Shown here piece by piece: positions 35,189 through 45,839 of a stretch of 64,000 nt of DNA. The first letter of the stretch is position 1. Each line of letters starts with the position of its first letter. Source of the stretch: Anomaloglossus baeobatrachus (lineage: Eukaryota > Chordata > Amphibia > Anura > Aromobatidae); NCBI RefSeq assembly GCF_048569485.1, contig NC_134354.1, forward strand, positions 686,561,137 through 686,625,136, written 5' to 3'. The notes under the pieces are model-generated. The model was given only the letters and a program-made list of their open reading frames with translations. It ran no database searches and was not told the origin of the DNA. The position numbers were made by a program, and so were the translations under genes.

Positions 35189-38018
35189 CAGGGCCGCCAT
35201 CAGGGCATTACTACTGTGCCTGGTGTAGGGGGCCCAGTGAAGAGAGGGGGCCCGGCCAGGCCCGGAGTAAATACTTATCTTTAGCCTCAGGCAGGACGGG
35301 ACCCTTCTCTTCACCAGACCAAGGTCACAGGAGCAGCAGCAGCAGAGGGGCCTCGCAGTGTCGCTTCATTACCAGACATGACTAATTTGCATGCAAAGGG
35401 GCGGAGCATGCAAATTAGCCATGTGCTGTAGTGGAGGCAGGGTCATTCGAGCAGAGCAGGGTGCGTCATCGCTGAGCCGTGCAGCAGGAGGTGAGGTCAT
35501 CACTCTGAGACCTCATTACACTCCTGCTACAGCGGCTGAGGTGGCGAGGATGCGGCAGCCAGCGGGACAGGTAAGCGCTGTGAGCTGAAGACTTGCTGAT
35601 CTCTGCCAGGGGAAAGGGGGGGGGGCGCTGATCTCTGCACGGGGCCCACTGATCTCTGCCCGGTGCCGCGCTGATCTCTGCCCCGGTGGAAGGGGGGGCG
35701 CTGATCTCTGCCTGGGGCTTGCGCTGATCTCTGCCCGGCGCCACGCTGATCTTTGCCCGGGGCTGCCTGCCGACCCCAGCCCCTGTCTTGCTTCAGCTGG
35801 AGCAGGGGTGGGGAACCTCTGGCCTGTGGTCTCCTGGCCTCTCTGCTGTGAGCCTCCTGGCCTCTCTGCTGTGAGCCTCCCTCTGCTCTGAGCCTCCTGG
35901 CCTCTCTGCTTTAAGCCTCCTGGCATCTCTACTGTGAGCCTCCCTCTGCCGTGAGCCTCCTGGCCTCTCTGTTTTGAGCCTCCATCTGCTGTGAGCCTCC
36001 TGGCCTCTCTACTGTGAGCCTCCCTCTGCTGTGAGCCTCCTGGCCTCTCTGCTTTGAGCTTCCCTCTGCTGTGAGCCTCCTGCCTCTCTGCTTTGAGCCT
36101 CCCTCTGCTGTGAGCCTCCTGCCTCTCTGCTGTGAGCCTCCTGCCTCCCGTTGCTGTGTGCCACCCTCCCAGTGCTGTGTGCCACCCTCTCTCCAGTGCT
36201 GTCTGTGCTCCCTTAGTCCTGTTCATGTCTCCAGTCCTGTTTGTGCCCCTCTAGTGTTGTCCATGCCACCGCCAGTACTGTCCGAGCCCCAGCCCCTCCT
36301 GTTATGTATATACAATGTCTTGCGAAAGTATTCGGCCCCCTTGAATTTTTCAACCTTTTCCACATTTCAGGCTTCAAACATAAAGATAAAATGTTAATGT
36401 TCTGGTGAAGAATCAACAACAAGTGGGACACAATTGTGAAGTTGATTGATTTATTGCTTATTTTAATTTTTTGGAAAAAATAAATAACTGAAAATTGGGG
36501 CGTGCAATATTATTCGGCCCCTTTACTTTCAGTGCAGCAAACTCACTCCAGAAGTTGATTGAGGATGTCTGAATGATCCAATGTTGTCCTAAATGACTGA
36601 TGATAATAAATATAATCCCCATGTGTGTAATCAAGTCTCCGTATAAATGCACCTGCTCTGTGATAGTCTCAGTGTTCTGTATAAAGCGCAAATAGCATCA
36701 TGAAGACCAAGGAACACAACAGGCAGGTCCGTGATACTGTTGTGGAGAAGTTTAAAGCCGGATTTGGTTACAAATAGATTTTTACAACTTGAAACATACC
36801 AAGAAGCACTGTGCAAGCGATCATATTGAAATGGAAGGAGTATTATACCACTGCAAATCTAACAAGACCCGGCCGTCCAGCCAAACTTTCATCTCAAACA
36901 AGGAGAAGACTGATCAGAGATGCAGCCAAGAGCCCCATGATCACTCTGGATGAACTGCAGAGATCTACAGCTGAGGTGGGAGAGTCTGTCCATAGGACAA
37001 CAATCAGTCGTACACTGCACAAATCTGGCCTTTATGGAAGAGTGGCAAGAAGAAAGCCATTTCTCAAAGATATCCATAAAAAATGTTGTTTAAAGTTTGC
37101 CACAAGCCACCTGGAGACACCAAACATGTGGAAGAAGGTGCTCTGGTCAGATGAATCCAAAATCGAACTATATGGGCACAATGCCAAACGATATGTAACA
37201 GCAACACAGCTCATCACCCTGAACACACCATCCTCACTGTCAAACATGGTGGTGACAGCATCATGGTTTGGGCCTGCTTTTCTTCAGCAGGGACAAGGAA
37301 GATGGTTAAAATTGATGGGAAGATGGATGGAGCCAAATACAGGACCATTCTTGAAGAAAACCTGTTGGGATGAAGATTTTTCTTCCAACAAGACAATGAT
37401 CCCAAACATAAAGCAAAATCTACCATGGAATGGTTCAGAAATAACCGTATCCAGGTGTTAGAATGGCCAAGTCATAGTCCAGACCTGAATCCAATCAAGA
37501 TTCTGTGGAAAGAGCTGAAAACTGCTGTTCACAAACGCTCTCCATCCAACCTCACTCAGCTCCAGCTGTTTGCAAAGGAAGAATGGGCAAGAATTTCAGT
37601 CTCTCCATGTGCAAAACTGATAGATACATACCCCAAGAGACTTGATCTGTAATCGCAGCAAAAGGGGGCGCTACAAAGTATTAATTTACAGGGGATGAAT
37701 AATATTGCACGCCCCAATTTTCAGTTATTTATTTTTTATAAAAAGTTTAAATTAAGCAATAAATTTCCGTCATCTTCACAATTGTCTCCAAGTTGTTGAT
37801 TCTTCACCAGAACATTAACATTTTTATCTTTATGTTTGAAGCCTCAAATGTGGGAAAAGGTTGACAAATTCAAGGGGGCTGAATACTTTTGCAAGGCACT
37901 GTATATACCAGAATGTGCCCAGGAGGGGGATGTATTTAGCAGGAGGGGCCCAGGATGGGACATATATAACTAAACGGGACATATCTACAAAGAAAGGGAC
38001 ATATATTTCTGGAGGGGG

Positions 38019-38049
<31 letters not shown>

Positions 38050-38195
38050 GTTACACATGTTTTTCCAAGAGGGGCAGTGAGACTGGAGGAGGTTTGAGGG
38101 GTGGAGGCGGAGCTGGGATGGAGCCTGGGCGGAGTCCCAAATGGGCCCGAAAATGTTGCCAGTATGGGGCCCCGAAATTCCTAGTGGCGGCCCTG
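35189..38195. mobile_element. TIR element (hAT-like?) containing a Tc1
   Basis: The ends CAGGGCCGCCATCAGG and the inverted CAGGGCCGCCACTAGG are close. Without the Tc1 it is about 1.4 kb. It contains two simple arrays: CTGATCTCTGCCCGG-type units (about 35,590-35,760) and TGAGCCTCCTGGCCTCTCTG-type units (about 35,820-36,150). CAGGG termini suggest hAT. No 8-bp duplication can be shown, because the flanks are two different LTR pieces, so the superfamily is tentative. The 236-codon minus-strand frame over the arrays is a repeat translation. Confidence 0.6.
36311..37903 (+). mobile_element. Tc1/mariner element, complete ends, dead transposase
   Basis: The inverted repeats TACAATGTCTTGCGAAAG and, from the other end, TACAGTGCCTTGCAAAAG extend about 200 bp. 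They have inner repeated motifs (GGGGCGTGCAATATTATTC), the IR/DR arrangement of many fish and frog Tc1 families. TA lies at each end. The transposase starts at about 36,700 (MKTKEHNRQV) and meets a stop after about 22 codons. It is then open from 36,811 to 37,461 and continues in another frame to 37,652, so there is at least one frameshift. First catalytic Asp (WSDESKIELYG) and second (QQDNDPKH) are present. The third-acid block reads SPDLNPIKILW where the family has NPIENLW, so the catalytic Glu is Lys. Non-functional. Confidence 0.92.
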
Positions 38196-39275
38196 CCAGG
38201 ACACTCGAATTAAAAGAAGAGGGGGGATATGTATAAAGGGATTAGAAAGTTTGTGACGCCACCCACGGTGTGTGGTAATGTGAGGGACCACCGCTGCAGT
38301 TGGGGAGCCCGGTGACCATGGTGTGGCAGCCTGATGTTTAACCCCTCCGTGGGTAGGGGGTTTGTGTCCCAGGGCCCATTGGATGGTTAGTGTTTGGGTG
38401 CCATAGGGGATAGGAACAGGGGGGGTTTCAGTATACTCACTCAGTCCATGAATAACAACACCGACAGCTTGTAAACCAGAATTCTGAGCACCAGTGCAGC
38501 TTGTAGGGTGCACGCTTGGGTCCGTGCCCTTGGTGTTGCTGTGAGCCTGTGGCCCTGTCCTTGGCACCTTTGTCTCTGTTTGGACCCTTGGGTATAAAAC
38601 TCTTCGGGTCCCGCTCACCCGTATGGCTAACGGAGTGAGCTTGCTTTCAGGGTTCACGCGTAGGATTTCTTTGGACTGTATTGGGAAATCTCTATCCCAT
38701 CGGTGCACTAGTACCCCGATTTTGGAGGTTGGGGTTGAATCTTGAAGTCTTCACCCCCGTCGGGTAAATTACCGGAACGTGTAAAGCTACTTTCCGGCCT
38801 AGGGTCCACGTACCCCGTCGTGCCCTGGCCCCTGCCCGGTGATAGCTCAAGGTCGCCGGCTGCCCTCCTCGGCTGTCCGTGCCCCTTGACACTACCCCCT
38901 GCGACCGGGGTTCCAGCTCCTACCAGGCCCAGACTAACGTCTGCCATCTAGTAACTACAGGAGCCCTGCTCCCTGCCGGTGACCTCTCCCTCTCAGAGAA
39001 TCACCTCCCTACACTCCTCTCCCCTGCTCAACTCCAGCTCAACTTCAGCTCAACTGTCACTTTCCTCACCAACCCCCCATGTGGGCGGTCATATTCCCTT
39101 CAGGCCCCCCAATGGTGTGTCTGGTGGGTAAAGTGTAAAGTGTTCCTAGGATTTTGATTGGCTCAGCTGTTAGCAACACCAAAGGACCAAGATCCGTAAC
39201 CAAGGAAGGTGGATACTGTGCAGAAGGGCAGATTGCACAATACTCTGTAACGACCTGATAGGTCAGGGCGTCACA
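38196..39275 (-). mobile_element. LTR of the composite gypsy element, left copy
   Basis: Near-identical to 43,715-44,799 over about 1.08 kb. On the minus strand it starts TGTGACGCCCTGACC right after the polypurine tract ACCAAGGGGGAA (39,276-39,290). The last 80 or so bases of the LTR are absent next to the TIR element. Fossil. Confidence 0.85.
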
Positions 39276-39964
39276 TTCCCCCTTGGTTAAACGTAGCTCG
39301 TCCGCGAGCTACAGAACACCAGAGGTTTATTTTTGTTTTGCTTTTAACTGTAAAAAGGGGAAAATAGAAAAGTTAACACATTTTTATTAACGGGTCCATC
39401 CCACACAGGGGAGGCAATGCACTTCAACGTTACTAAGAGGGTTAAGAGTTCGTCGTCCAACGGTGGGACGCTACCGGTTTCCATGGTAATGGAGGCTCAA
39501 CCTACTCCGTTGCAGCCCCTTCCTGCGACAGTCCAGTCCCAACGTCCCGGATCCCAATAACCTGCCACCCAAACAATCTGTTCCCCCTGGAAACCTAAGG
39601 TGGGTCCTTGACCAGGTTAAGGTCCCGGGTGTTGTATTTTAGATGACTCTGGTTGGCACAGGAGGTGCAACTATTATACAAGACACAAGTTTGTGTTGGT
39701 CACGCCAGTCCTGTGACCGTGGTCCATTTTTACTCAATATATTTAAAACTTGTTAACGGAGTCCATGTACCGGTTGCACACTTTTAGCAATTTACTTATA
39801 AATCAGGTGACTTTCACTCTTTTCATTAAAACTGGTTGATTAGGCACTTATTCACTAACATTTTCTATATGGATAATAATAAACTATGGAAAATAACAAA
39901 CGAAAACACCGATACCAAACAATTCTATGGCATCATAACTACTGGTACTGTAATATTGTTAACA
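39276..39964 (-). mobile_element. 3' internal region of the composite gypsy element
   Basis: AT-rich untranslated-looking DNA between the cold-shock-like frame and the polypurine tract. The segment next to the tract (CGTCCGCGAGCTACAGAACA) is repeated at 44,823-44,868, which shows that a second internal copy once lay upstream. Confidence 0.6.
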
Positions 39965-40531
39965 CTAGTAATAGATTGTCGGGTCCCGTAGCCATGCTTC
40001 TTTGCGACTACGTGCTACTGACGCCGACACATACCCTTCCTGAAACATCACATGCTTGGTTACCTCCAGGGCATACCAGCCCCGTTCATCCCAATGACGG
40101 GTGTAGCTGACTACTTCTCCGGCCTCCAGGTTACGACCTGGGTGACCTCTGGGGAGATGCTGCTCGACATCTCGGCGGGTGACGAACACTTCCTCTGAGA
40201 GATTCGCTTCCCACAGAAAACCCCATCCCTTCTCGGGGTGAAACCGCCAGACGTACCCTATGTGCTGCGGCCCACGGATACGGAAGGTGGCCTTCCTCAG
40301 GTACTCTTTTTCCTTCCAGGTTCGGGCAAGCATCTCCTGCTGTTGTCGCTCTTGCGGGGTCATCACTGGCATCATTTGTTGCTGATGTGGTTGTCGTTCC
40401 CAGTAGGGGGCATCAGCGTCCAGCCTCCACTCCCTATCTGGCTCTGGCTTTACTTGAACTCTGGCGGCCCCAACAGCCGCCGGGATGCCGCGCGGTAATG
40501 GAACAGGCAAACATCTTGGTTCCGCTGCCAT
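39965..40531 (-). CDS. Cold-shock-domain-like open frame in gypsy-type element (188 aa)
   Basis: Open frame of 188 codons. Residues about 91-162 fit a cold-shock domain. GYVWRFHPEKGWGFL carries the RNP1-like KGWGFL, and EEVFVTRRD carries the RNP2-like VFV. GEVVSYTRHWDERGWYALEV matches the closing strands, where the family has G-x-x-V-x-F and KGxxAxxV. CSPs, Y-box proteins and LIN28 use this fold to bind single-stranded RNA or DNA. The N-terminal half is Pro-, Gln- and Arg-rich with a charged stretch before the domain. The aromatic residues of RNP1 are kept (W103, F105); the usual His after RNP2 VFV is Thr. It lies between reverse-transcriptase remnants and the polypurine tract, so I infer an accessory or gag-related product of a non-autonomous relative. 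Homology is judged by eye. Confidence 0.5.
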   Translation of the reverse strand: MAAEPRCLPVPLPRGIPAAVGAARVQVKPEPDREWRLDADAPYWERQPHQQQMMPVMTPQERQQQEMLARTWKEKEYLRKATFRIRGPQHIGYVWRFHPEKGWGFLWEANLSEEVFVTRRDVEQHLPRGHPGRNLEAGEVVSYTRHWDERGWYALEVTKHVMFQEGYVSASVARSRKEAWLRDPTIYY

Positions 40532-41000
40532 TGTTGCAGGTCGGGTGCTCCGTCTCTGAGGACGGGCCCAGTGATGCAGCCGGGTCTGGTGTGGCCGGTC
40601 TCTGGGTGACCGCCGCCATGGCTGGAATGAGGGCCTTGTTCTGGATCTCTGCAGCCACAGACTCTGATGAACAAACTGAAGGTTCCGCTGCCAGGGTTGG
40701 TGGGGGCAGCTCGGCGTCCGCCGAGGACGGGGTAGTCGGTAGTGGTGCGCTCACCGCAGCCTCTTTGGCCGGATTTGTGCAATCAGCAGGGACTGGGTAA
40801 CCGCTTACTCTCTCTTCACGTGGGATTTCAATCTCACAGGCTCGCACTGCCACCGCCAGGCTCCTCATCTCTTCCCTCCAGTGGTTCAGAATGAAGAGGA
40901 ATTGTATCCTCGTCCTCCAGCACAGCTGCTCTGTTTCTTCCTCTATCCATGCCGCGGTCCCAGGGACAGTACGCTCTGGGGACCAGTCTCGCTCCGCCAT
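40434..41000 (-). CDS. Open frame upstream of the cold-shock-like frame (188 aa)
   Basis: Starts MAERDWSPERTVPG and is acidic and helical-looking for the first 70 residues (IEEETEQLCWRTRIQFL), then Ala/Pro/Ser-rich. It overlaps the start of the cold-shock-like frame in a different register. It resembles the N-terminal part of gag-like proteins only in composition, and I recognise no family. It belongs to the fossil composite element. Confidence 0.35.
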   Translation of the reverse strand: MAERDWSPERTVPGTAAWIEEETEQLCWRTRIQFLFILNHWREEMRSLAVAVRACEIEIPREERVSGYPVPADCTNPAKEAAVSAPLPTTPSSADAELPPPTLAAEPSVCSSESVAAEIQNKALIPAMAAVTQRPATPDPAASLGPSSETEHPTCNNGSGTKMFACSITARHPGGCWGRQSSSKARAR

Positions 41001-43600
41001 CTTGCCACTGCTTCTTCCAGGAACGTTGTCATAGAGTCCTGGCGTTCCTGCTTCACTTCCACTAATAACACATTCTGGCGGTAATCCACGTACATCCTCA
41101 TGGTCCCATTCTTCTTCTTTACTAGCACTAGCCGGGCGGCCCAGGGACTGCAGCTATCACGGATCACTCCTGCTTCCTTCATACTTCTGAGCATATCCTT
41201 GACACATTGATAATGGGCAGGTGGTATGGGCCTATACCTTTCCTTGGTAGGTGGGTGTGTGCCAGTGGGTATGTGGTGTTGTACCCCTTAACGCGCCCAA
41301 AATCCAGGGGGTGCTTGCTAAAGACCTGTTCATACTCCCTGACCACCCTGTAGACCCCTTGTTTATGATGTGCGGGTGTAAAGTCAGTACCCACATGCAG
41401 CTCCTTACACCATTTCTCTACTGGACCTTGGGGATCAGCACTAGGATGGTGACCCTGCTCGTCTGGAGACCCTGTTGCATAAATGTCGTCTGCACTTACT
41501 GTAAACAATTTGGTTATGGTGGCATATCGGGGCAATGGGACCTCCTCCTCCCCGCAGTTTAGCACGCACACGGGCACCCTCCCTTTCAGGACATCAACGA
41601 CCCCTCTAACCGTGAACACAGTGGGCCAATGTTCGGAGTGTAGGGGTTCTACCACTGCCTGGTAACCCTGTCCCTGGGAGTCTATAGCTGCCCTGCACCA
41701 TATCAACATTTCACTTCGTGGGGGCACTACAAAGGGAGCTGCATCCATTACCCGCACACCACCTATCTCACCTCCGGAGAGATTTACCTGTTGCCGCTGC
41801 AAGATAGCTCGGATTTCACGCTTCAGGACCCTCTGTCGCCCTGCTCCTGAAGTCTCAGACAGCTGTTGAAGCAAAAACAACACTTCACCCATACAATTCT
41901 CTATGACATTGGTTCCTAAAATGATCTTCGGGTTCTGATCACTATTGTCATTTTGTACTACTATTAGGCCTTGTCTGACTAATTCTACTCGGCCCACCTT
42001 TATGGTCACCTCCTTGAACCCAATTTGAGTCACAGGTAACCCATTGACAGCATAGATGGTCAAACTGTCGTCTGGGGGCATCAAGTCATGATCAAGCCAG
42101 AACTTCTTATAGAGTACATAAGGGATAGTTGTTACCTGAGAGCCGGTATCAAGCAGTGCAGAGGTAGGGATCCCATCCAATGTAATGGAGACAATGGGCT
42201 GTCCCCTGACATAACGCTGTCTCCAGTCTGCTGGGCCTTGACAATTTATTCCTGGTGATTGGCCCTTGGCCCCAGGGGCTGCCCGTTTAACACTAGAACT
42301 ACTGGACTCGTGACACCTATATAGAAATACATGGTGCAAAGTAGTCAAAATGGCTACCTCAGTAGTTCTAGTGTTAAAGGACAACTTTGTGCGTAGTGGC
42401 CAGTCTAGTTACATTTATAACAAACAGGTGGATCATACTGGTCATCGCCTCGTCCTCTGTACGCGGAGGTCCACTTCCTCATCCAAAGGAAGTCCTCTGG
42501 ACAGTCCGCCAGTTGGATCTCTCTCGACGGGGTGGTCTTTGGCTTCAGCTGCATGGCTTCTTGAATCCGGGCGACGTCCTTAGTTAGTTGTTGTACTTGG
42601 ATAGATAAGTCGGGTACTCCGCTCCCAGTTGTGGATAAGGGAGTCATTGCAGGCAGGGCCAGGGCAGAGGGCTTTACTTGCACCAGCGAGGCATCAGCTT
42701 GCCAAGCCGGGAGTGGGGAGTCAGGAGCCTACAGGGGCTGCAGGGCCTTGATTGCCCATTCTTTTAGGGTGGCAAAGTCCAAAGCAGGGTGCTCCAAAGC
42801 CCATATCCGGAGCTGCTTGCGGTCCTTCACCGACCTGATGCCCTGTAGGAACTGCTCCACCAGCATCTTGTTCCCCTCCGGCTCTCCGATGTCATTGGTC
42901 ACTCTCAGGGTCCGCAGCACTGCTTGCTAACCTGGGGTTGTTGCTTGCAGCTGTAGAATCTCATTCTGAGCTCCGCTTCCGTGCGGATTTCGACTGCAGC
43001 TCCCAATCTCCTGAAAATGGCAGTTACTCATGTCCGGTCAGCCTCAGCCACGTCTCCACTTCCAACTCGGCAGCACTGGTCAACTGCCCCAGTACCACCA
43101 ATGCCCGCTGCCAACCATTCAATGCATACATGTCCAGAACATTGCAGATTTTTCTCTTAAATCCCTGTAGGGCATCTGGTTTGCCGTCATACTGTGGAAG
43201 CAAGGCCATACCCGGCACATATGGCAAGGTTATGGGCATGATGGGGACAACCGCCTCTGCCCCCAGCGCCGCCGCTGTGTGGCCGGAGCGGCACCCGCCG
43301 CCCCATCGTTGCCTTGGTCAGGTAGGGGAAGCGCCGCCACATTTCCATCATCCGGAGCCGACATCTCTGCATGCCCCCTTGGTCTTTTCGGAGCACTCTC
43401 TTCCTGACCGTGGCCCTCTGGGAACTTCCAGTTTCGGACTCACTGGGAAGACGAAGGGCGGGGCTTAGACTTCGCACGCTTTCTCGGAGAAGATGGGGTT
43501 TTGTCGCGAAAAAATGGCGGAAAATGGCGGAATTGGCAGGAAACAGAATCTTGACTTGCAGCTTTCGCTTTCAAGGCACAAGTAACCCAGGTAAGTGGAT
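40943..43600 (-). mobile_element. Gag, protease and reverse-transcriptase start of composite gypsy element
   Basis: Minus-strand order: gag-like segments (LPQYDGKPDALQGFKRKI near 43.2 kb, FLQGIRSVKDRKQLR near 42.8 kb), a CCHC-type zinc knuckle beginning CYKC near 42.4 kb, and an aspartic protease with LLDTGSQVTTIPY near 42.15 kb. The last part is the first block of reverse transcriptase (MKEAGVIRDSCSPWAARLVL, VKKKNGTMRMYVDYRQ near 41.1 kb), where the pol similarity ends. These are typical Ty3/gypsy parts. A miniature DNA element lies between zinc knuckle and protease and supplies the first 30 or so codons of the long frame over the protease. Fossil, broken in several places. Confidence 0.85.
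42291..42373. mobile_element. piggyBac-type MITE, 83 bp, copy 1
   Basis: The ends CACTAGAACTACTG and CAGTAGTTCTAGTG are perfect inverted repeats, flanked by TTAA on both sides (42,287-42,290 and 42,374-42,377), the piggyBac target. A relative lies at 62,203-62,283. No coding capacity. Confidence 0.85.
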
Positions 43601-43607
43601 CCTGCTC

Positions 43608-43626
43608 ATATCCTGTTCGTGATGCC
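43608..43626 (-). other. Putative primer-binding site, composite gypsy element
   Basis: TGGCATCACGAACAGGATA lies just inside the LTR end on the minus strand. Related stretches follow the LTRs at 54,260 and 56,165. The tRNA is not identified. Confidence 0.5.
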
Positions 43627-43639
43627 AGGAAAATCAAGG

Positions 43640-44799
43640 TGTGCCACCCCCGTGCCAGCAGCAAGGCTGCTCGGATCCGGATCCGCGGTGGCTCGAGGGG
43701 TATCCGGACCCGGGGGTCGTACCGCCACTCGATGAAAGGGGGACTATGTACAGGGGGGTTAGAAGTTCGTGACGCCACCCACGGTGTGTGGTAATGTGAG
43801 GGACAACCGCTACCATTGGGGAGCCTGGTGACGATGGTGTGGCAGCCTGATGTTTAACCCCTCCGTGGGTAAGGGGTTTTGTGTCCCAGGGCCCATTGCA
43901 TGCTTGGTGTTTGGGTGCCGTAGGGGATAGGAACAGGGGGGTTTTCAGCGTACTCACTCAGTCCAGGAATAACAACACTGACAGCTTGTAAACCAGAATT
44001 CTGAGCACCAGTGCAGCTTGTAGGGAGCACGCTTGGGTCTGTGCCCTTGGTGTTGCTGTTAGCCTGTGGCCCTGTCCTTGGCACCTTTGTCTCTGTTTGG
44101 ACCCTTGGGTATAAAACTCTTCGGTTCCCGCTCACCCGTATGGCTAATGGAGTGAGCTTGCTCTCAGTGTTCACGCGTAGGATTTCTTTGGACTGTATTG
44201 GGAAAGTCCTATCCCATCAGTGTGCTAGTACTCCGATTTTGGAGTGGGTTGGGGTTGAATCTTGAAGTCTTCACCCCCTTCGGGTAAATTACCAGAACGC
44301 GTGAAGCTACTTTCCGGCCTAGGGTCCACGTACCCCGTCGTGCCCTGGTCCCTGCCCGGTGATAGCTCAAGGCCGCCGGCTGCCCTGCTCGGCTGTCCGT
44401 GCCCCTTGACACTACCCCCTGCAACCGGGGTTGCAGCTCCTACCAGGCCCAGACCAACGTCTGCCACCTACAGTAGTAACTACAGGAGCCCTGCTCCCTG
44501 CCAGTGACCTCTCCCTCTCAGAGAGTCACCTCTCCACACTCCTCTCCCCTGGTCAACTCCAGCTCAACTTCAGCTCAACCGTCACTTTCCTCACTTTTCC
44601 CTCACCAACCCCCCATGTGGGCGGCCCTATTCCCTTTAGGCCCCCCAATGGTGTGTCTGGTGGGTAAAGTGTAAATTGTGATTGGCTCAGCTGTTAGCAA
44701 CACCAAAGGACCAGGATCCGTAACCAAGGAGGGTGGATACTGTGCAGAAGGGCAGATTGCACAATACCCTGTGACGACCTGATAGGCCAGGGTTTCACA
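43640..44799 (-). mobile_element. Full LTR of composite gypsy element
   Basis: 1,160 bp, TGTG at the 5' side and GGCACA at the 3' side on the minus strand. It is preceded by a polypurine tract (44,800-44,812), so it is also the downstream LTR of a lost upstream copy. It contains the GTTCGTGACGCCACCCACGG block common to the LTRs of this window. Confidence 0.85.
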
Positions 44800-44924
44800 T
44801 TCCCCCTTGGTTAAACATAGCTCGTCCGCGAGCTACAGAACACCAGAGGTTTATTTTTGTTTTGCACAGTCACCTTTTCAGCGGTTTGTGTGCGGTGGTG
44901 GCTTCAGCACCTGCAGTTGCCTTA

Positions 44925-45487
44925 AGGCTACTTTACACACTGTGATATCGGTCCCGATATCGCTAGTGTGGGTACCCGCCCCCATCTGTTGCGCGACACG
45001 GGCAAATCGCTGCCCGTGTCGCACAACAGCCGTCACACATACTTACCTGTCCGGCGACGTCGCTGTGACGGGCGAACCGCCTCCTTTCTAAGAGGGCGGT
45101 CCGTGCGGCGTCACAGCGACATCACTGAACCGCCGCCCAATAGCAGCGGAGGGGCGGAGCTGAGCGGGACATAACATCCCGCCCACCTCCTTCCTTCCTC
45201 ATAGCGGCCGGGAGGCAGGTAAGGGGAGCTTCCTCGTTCCTGCGGCGTCACACGCAGCGATGTGTGCTGCCGCAGGAACGAGGAACAACCTCGTTACTGC
45301 TGCAGTAACGAGATTTGAGAATGGACCCCCGTGTCGCCGATTAGCGATTTTGCACGTTTTTGCAACGATGCAAAATCGCTTATCGGTGTCACACGCAACG
45401 GCATCGCTAATGCGGCCGGATGTGCGTCACAAATTCCGTGACCCCAACGACTCCGCATTAGCGATGTCGCAGCGTGTAAAGCCCCCT
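44925..45487. mobile_element. Harbinger-like element, AGGCTGCTTTACA family, copy 3
   Basis: The left end AGGCTACTTTACACAC and the inverted right end AGGGGGCTTTACACGC match imperfectly. It is flanked by TTA on both sides (44,922-44,924 and 45,488-45,490). It shares the GCAAATCGCTGCCCGTG and CATCCCGCCCACCTCCTTCC core with copies 1 and 2, and has long internal palindromes (TTCCTGCGGCGTCACACGCA, CGTTACTGCTGCAGTAACG). No coding capacity. Confidence 0.82.
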
Positions 45488-45839
45488 TTAGCCTCTGGTT
45501 TTGCTAGCAGAGCTTTGCAGTTCTCCACTAGTCTAGGGGCCAGTCCCCTTTGCGGCCAAGTCCCTCTACACCGTTTTCTGATGTGGATGTGAGCCCACGA
45601 GTGGATCTCTCACTTCCCGTGGCTCTAGGACCCCTTATTTCTTTCCTGGACCTAGGACGAGCGGAGGCTCCAGTCATCAGGACCTCTCTCCTTCACTTCC
45701 TCTCACTATCTGACTGACACTTCGTTCTAAGGTGTTCTCAAGTTTTCACCCATTAACTACTCCACCCCCAGACTGGCTCCGGGTCTGTACTCTTCCTGAG
45801 GAGCAATCTCGCCCTAACCATGGCCTGAAGTGGTGTAGC

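Larger units (their letters stand above)
34938..44868 (-). mobile_element. Composite Ty3/gypsy-type element with three LTR segments
   Basis: Flanked by the 4-bp direct repeat GTCA (34,934-34,937 and 44,869-44,872), with TGTG and CACA at its outer edges. From right to left (minus strand): a short internal remnant with polypurine tract; a full LTR (43,640-44,799); a primer-binding-site-like stretch; gag- and protease-type sequence; the start of reverse transcriptase; a second, different open region with a cold-shock-like domain; a polypurine tract; an LTR lacking its far end (38,196-39,275); a TIR insertion; and a final LTR piece (34,938-35,188). LTR copies differ by a few percent by eye, so it is older than the array at 55-61 kb. 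Broken. Confidence 0.72.

Noticed and set aside
35516-36226. 236-codon minus-strand frame with KAERQEAHSRG-like repeats
   Set aside because: It is the antisense translation of the TGAGCCTCCTGGCC minisatellite in the TIR element.
35189-38195. 8-bp target duplication to prove hAT membership
   Set aside because: The two flanks are different LTR fragments (GTCCCGGGGC and CAGGACACTC), so no duplication can be shown.
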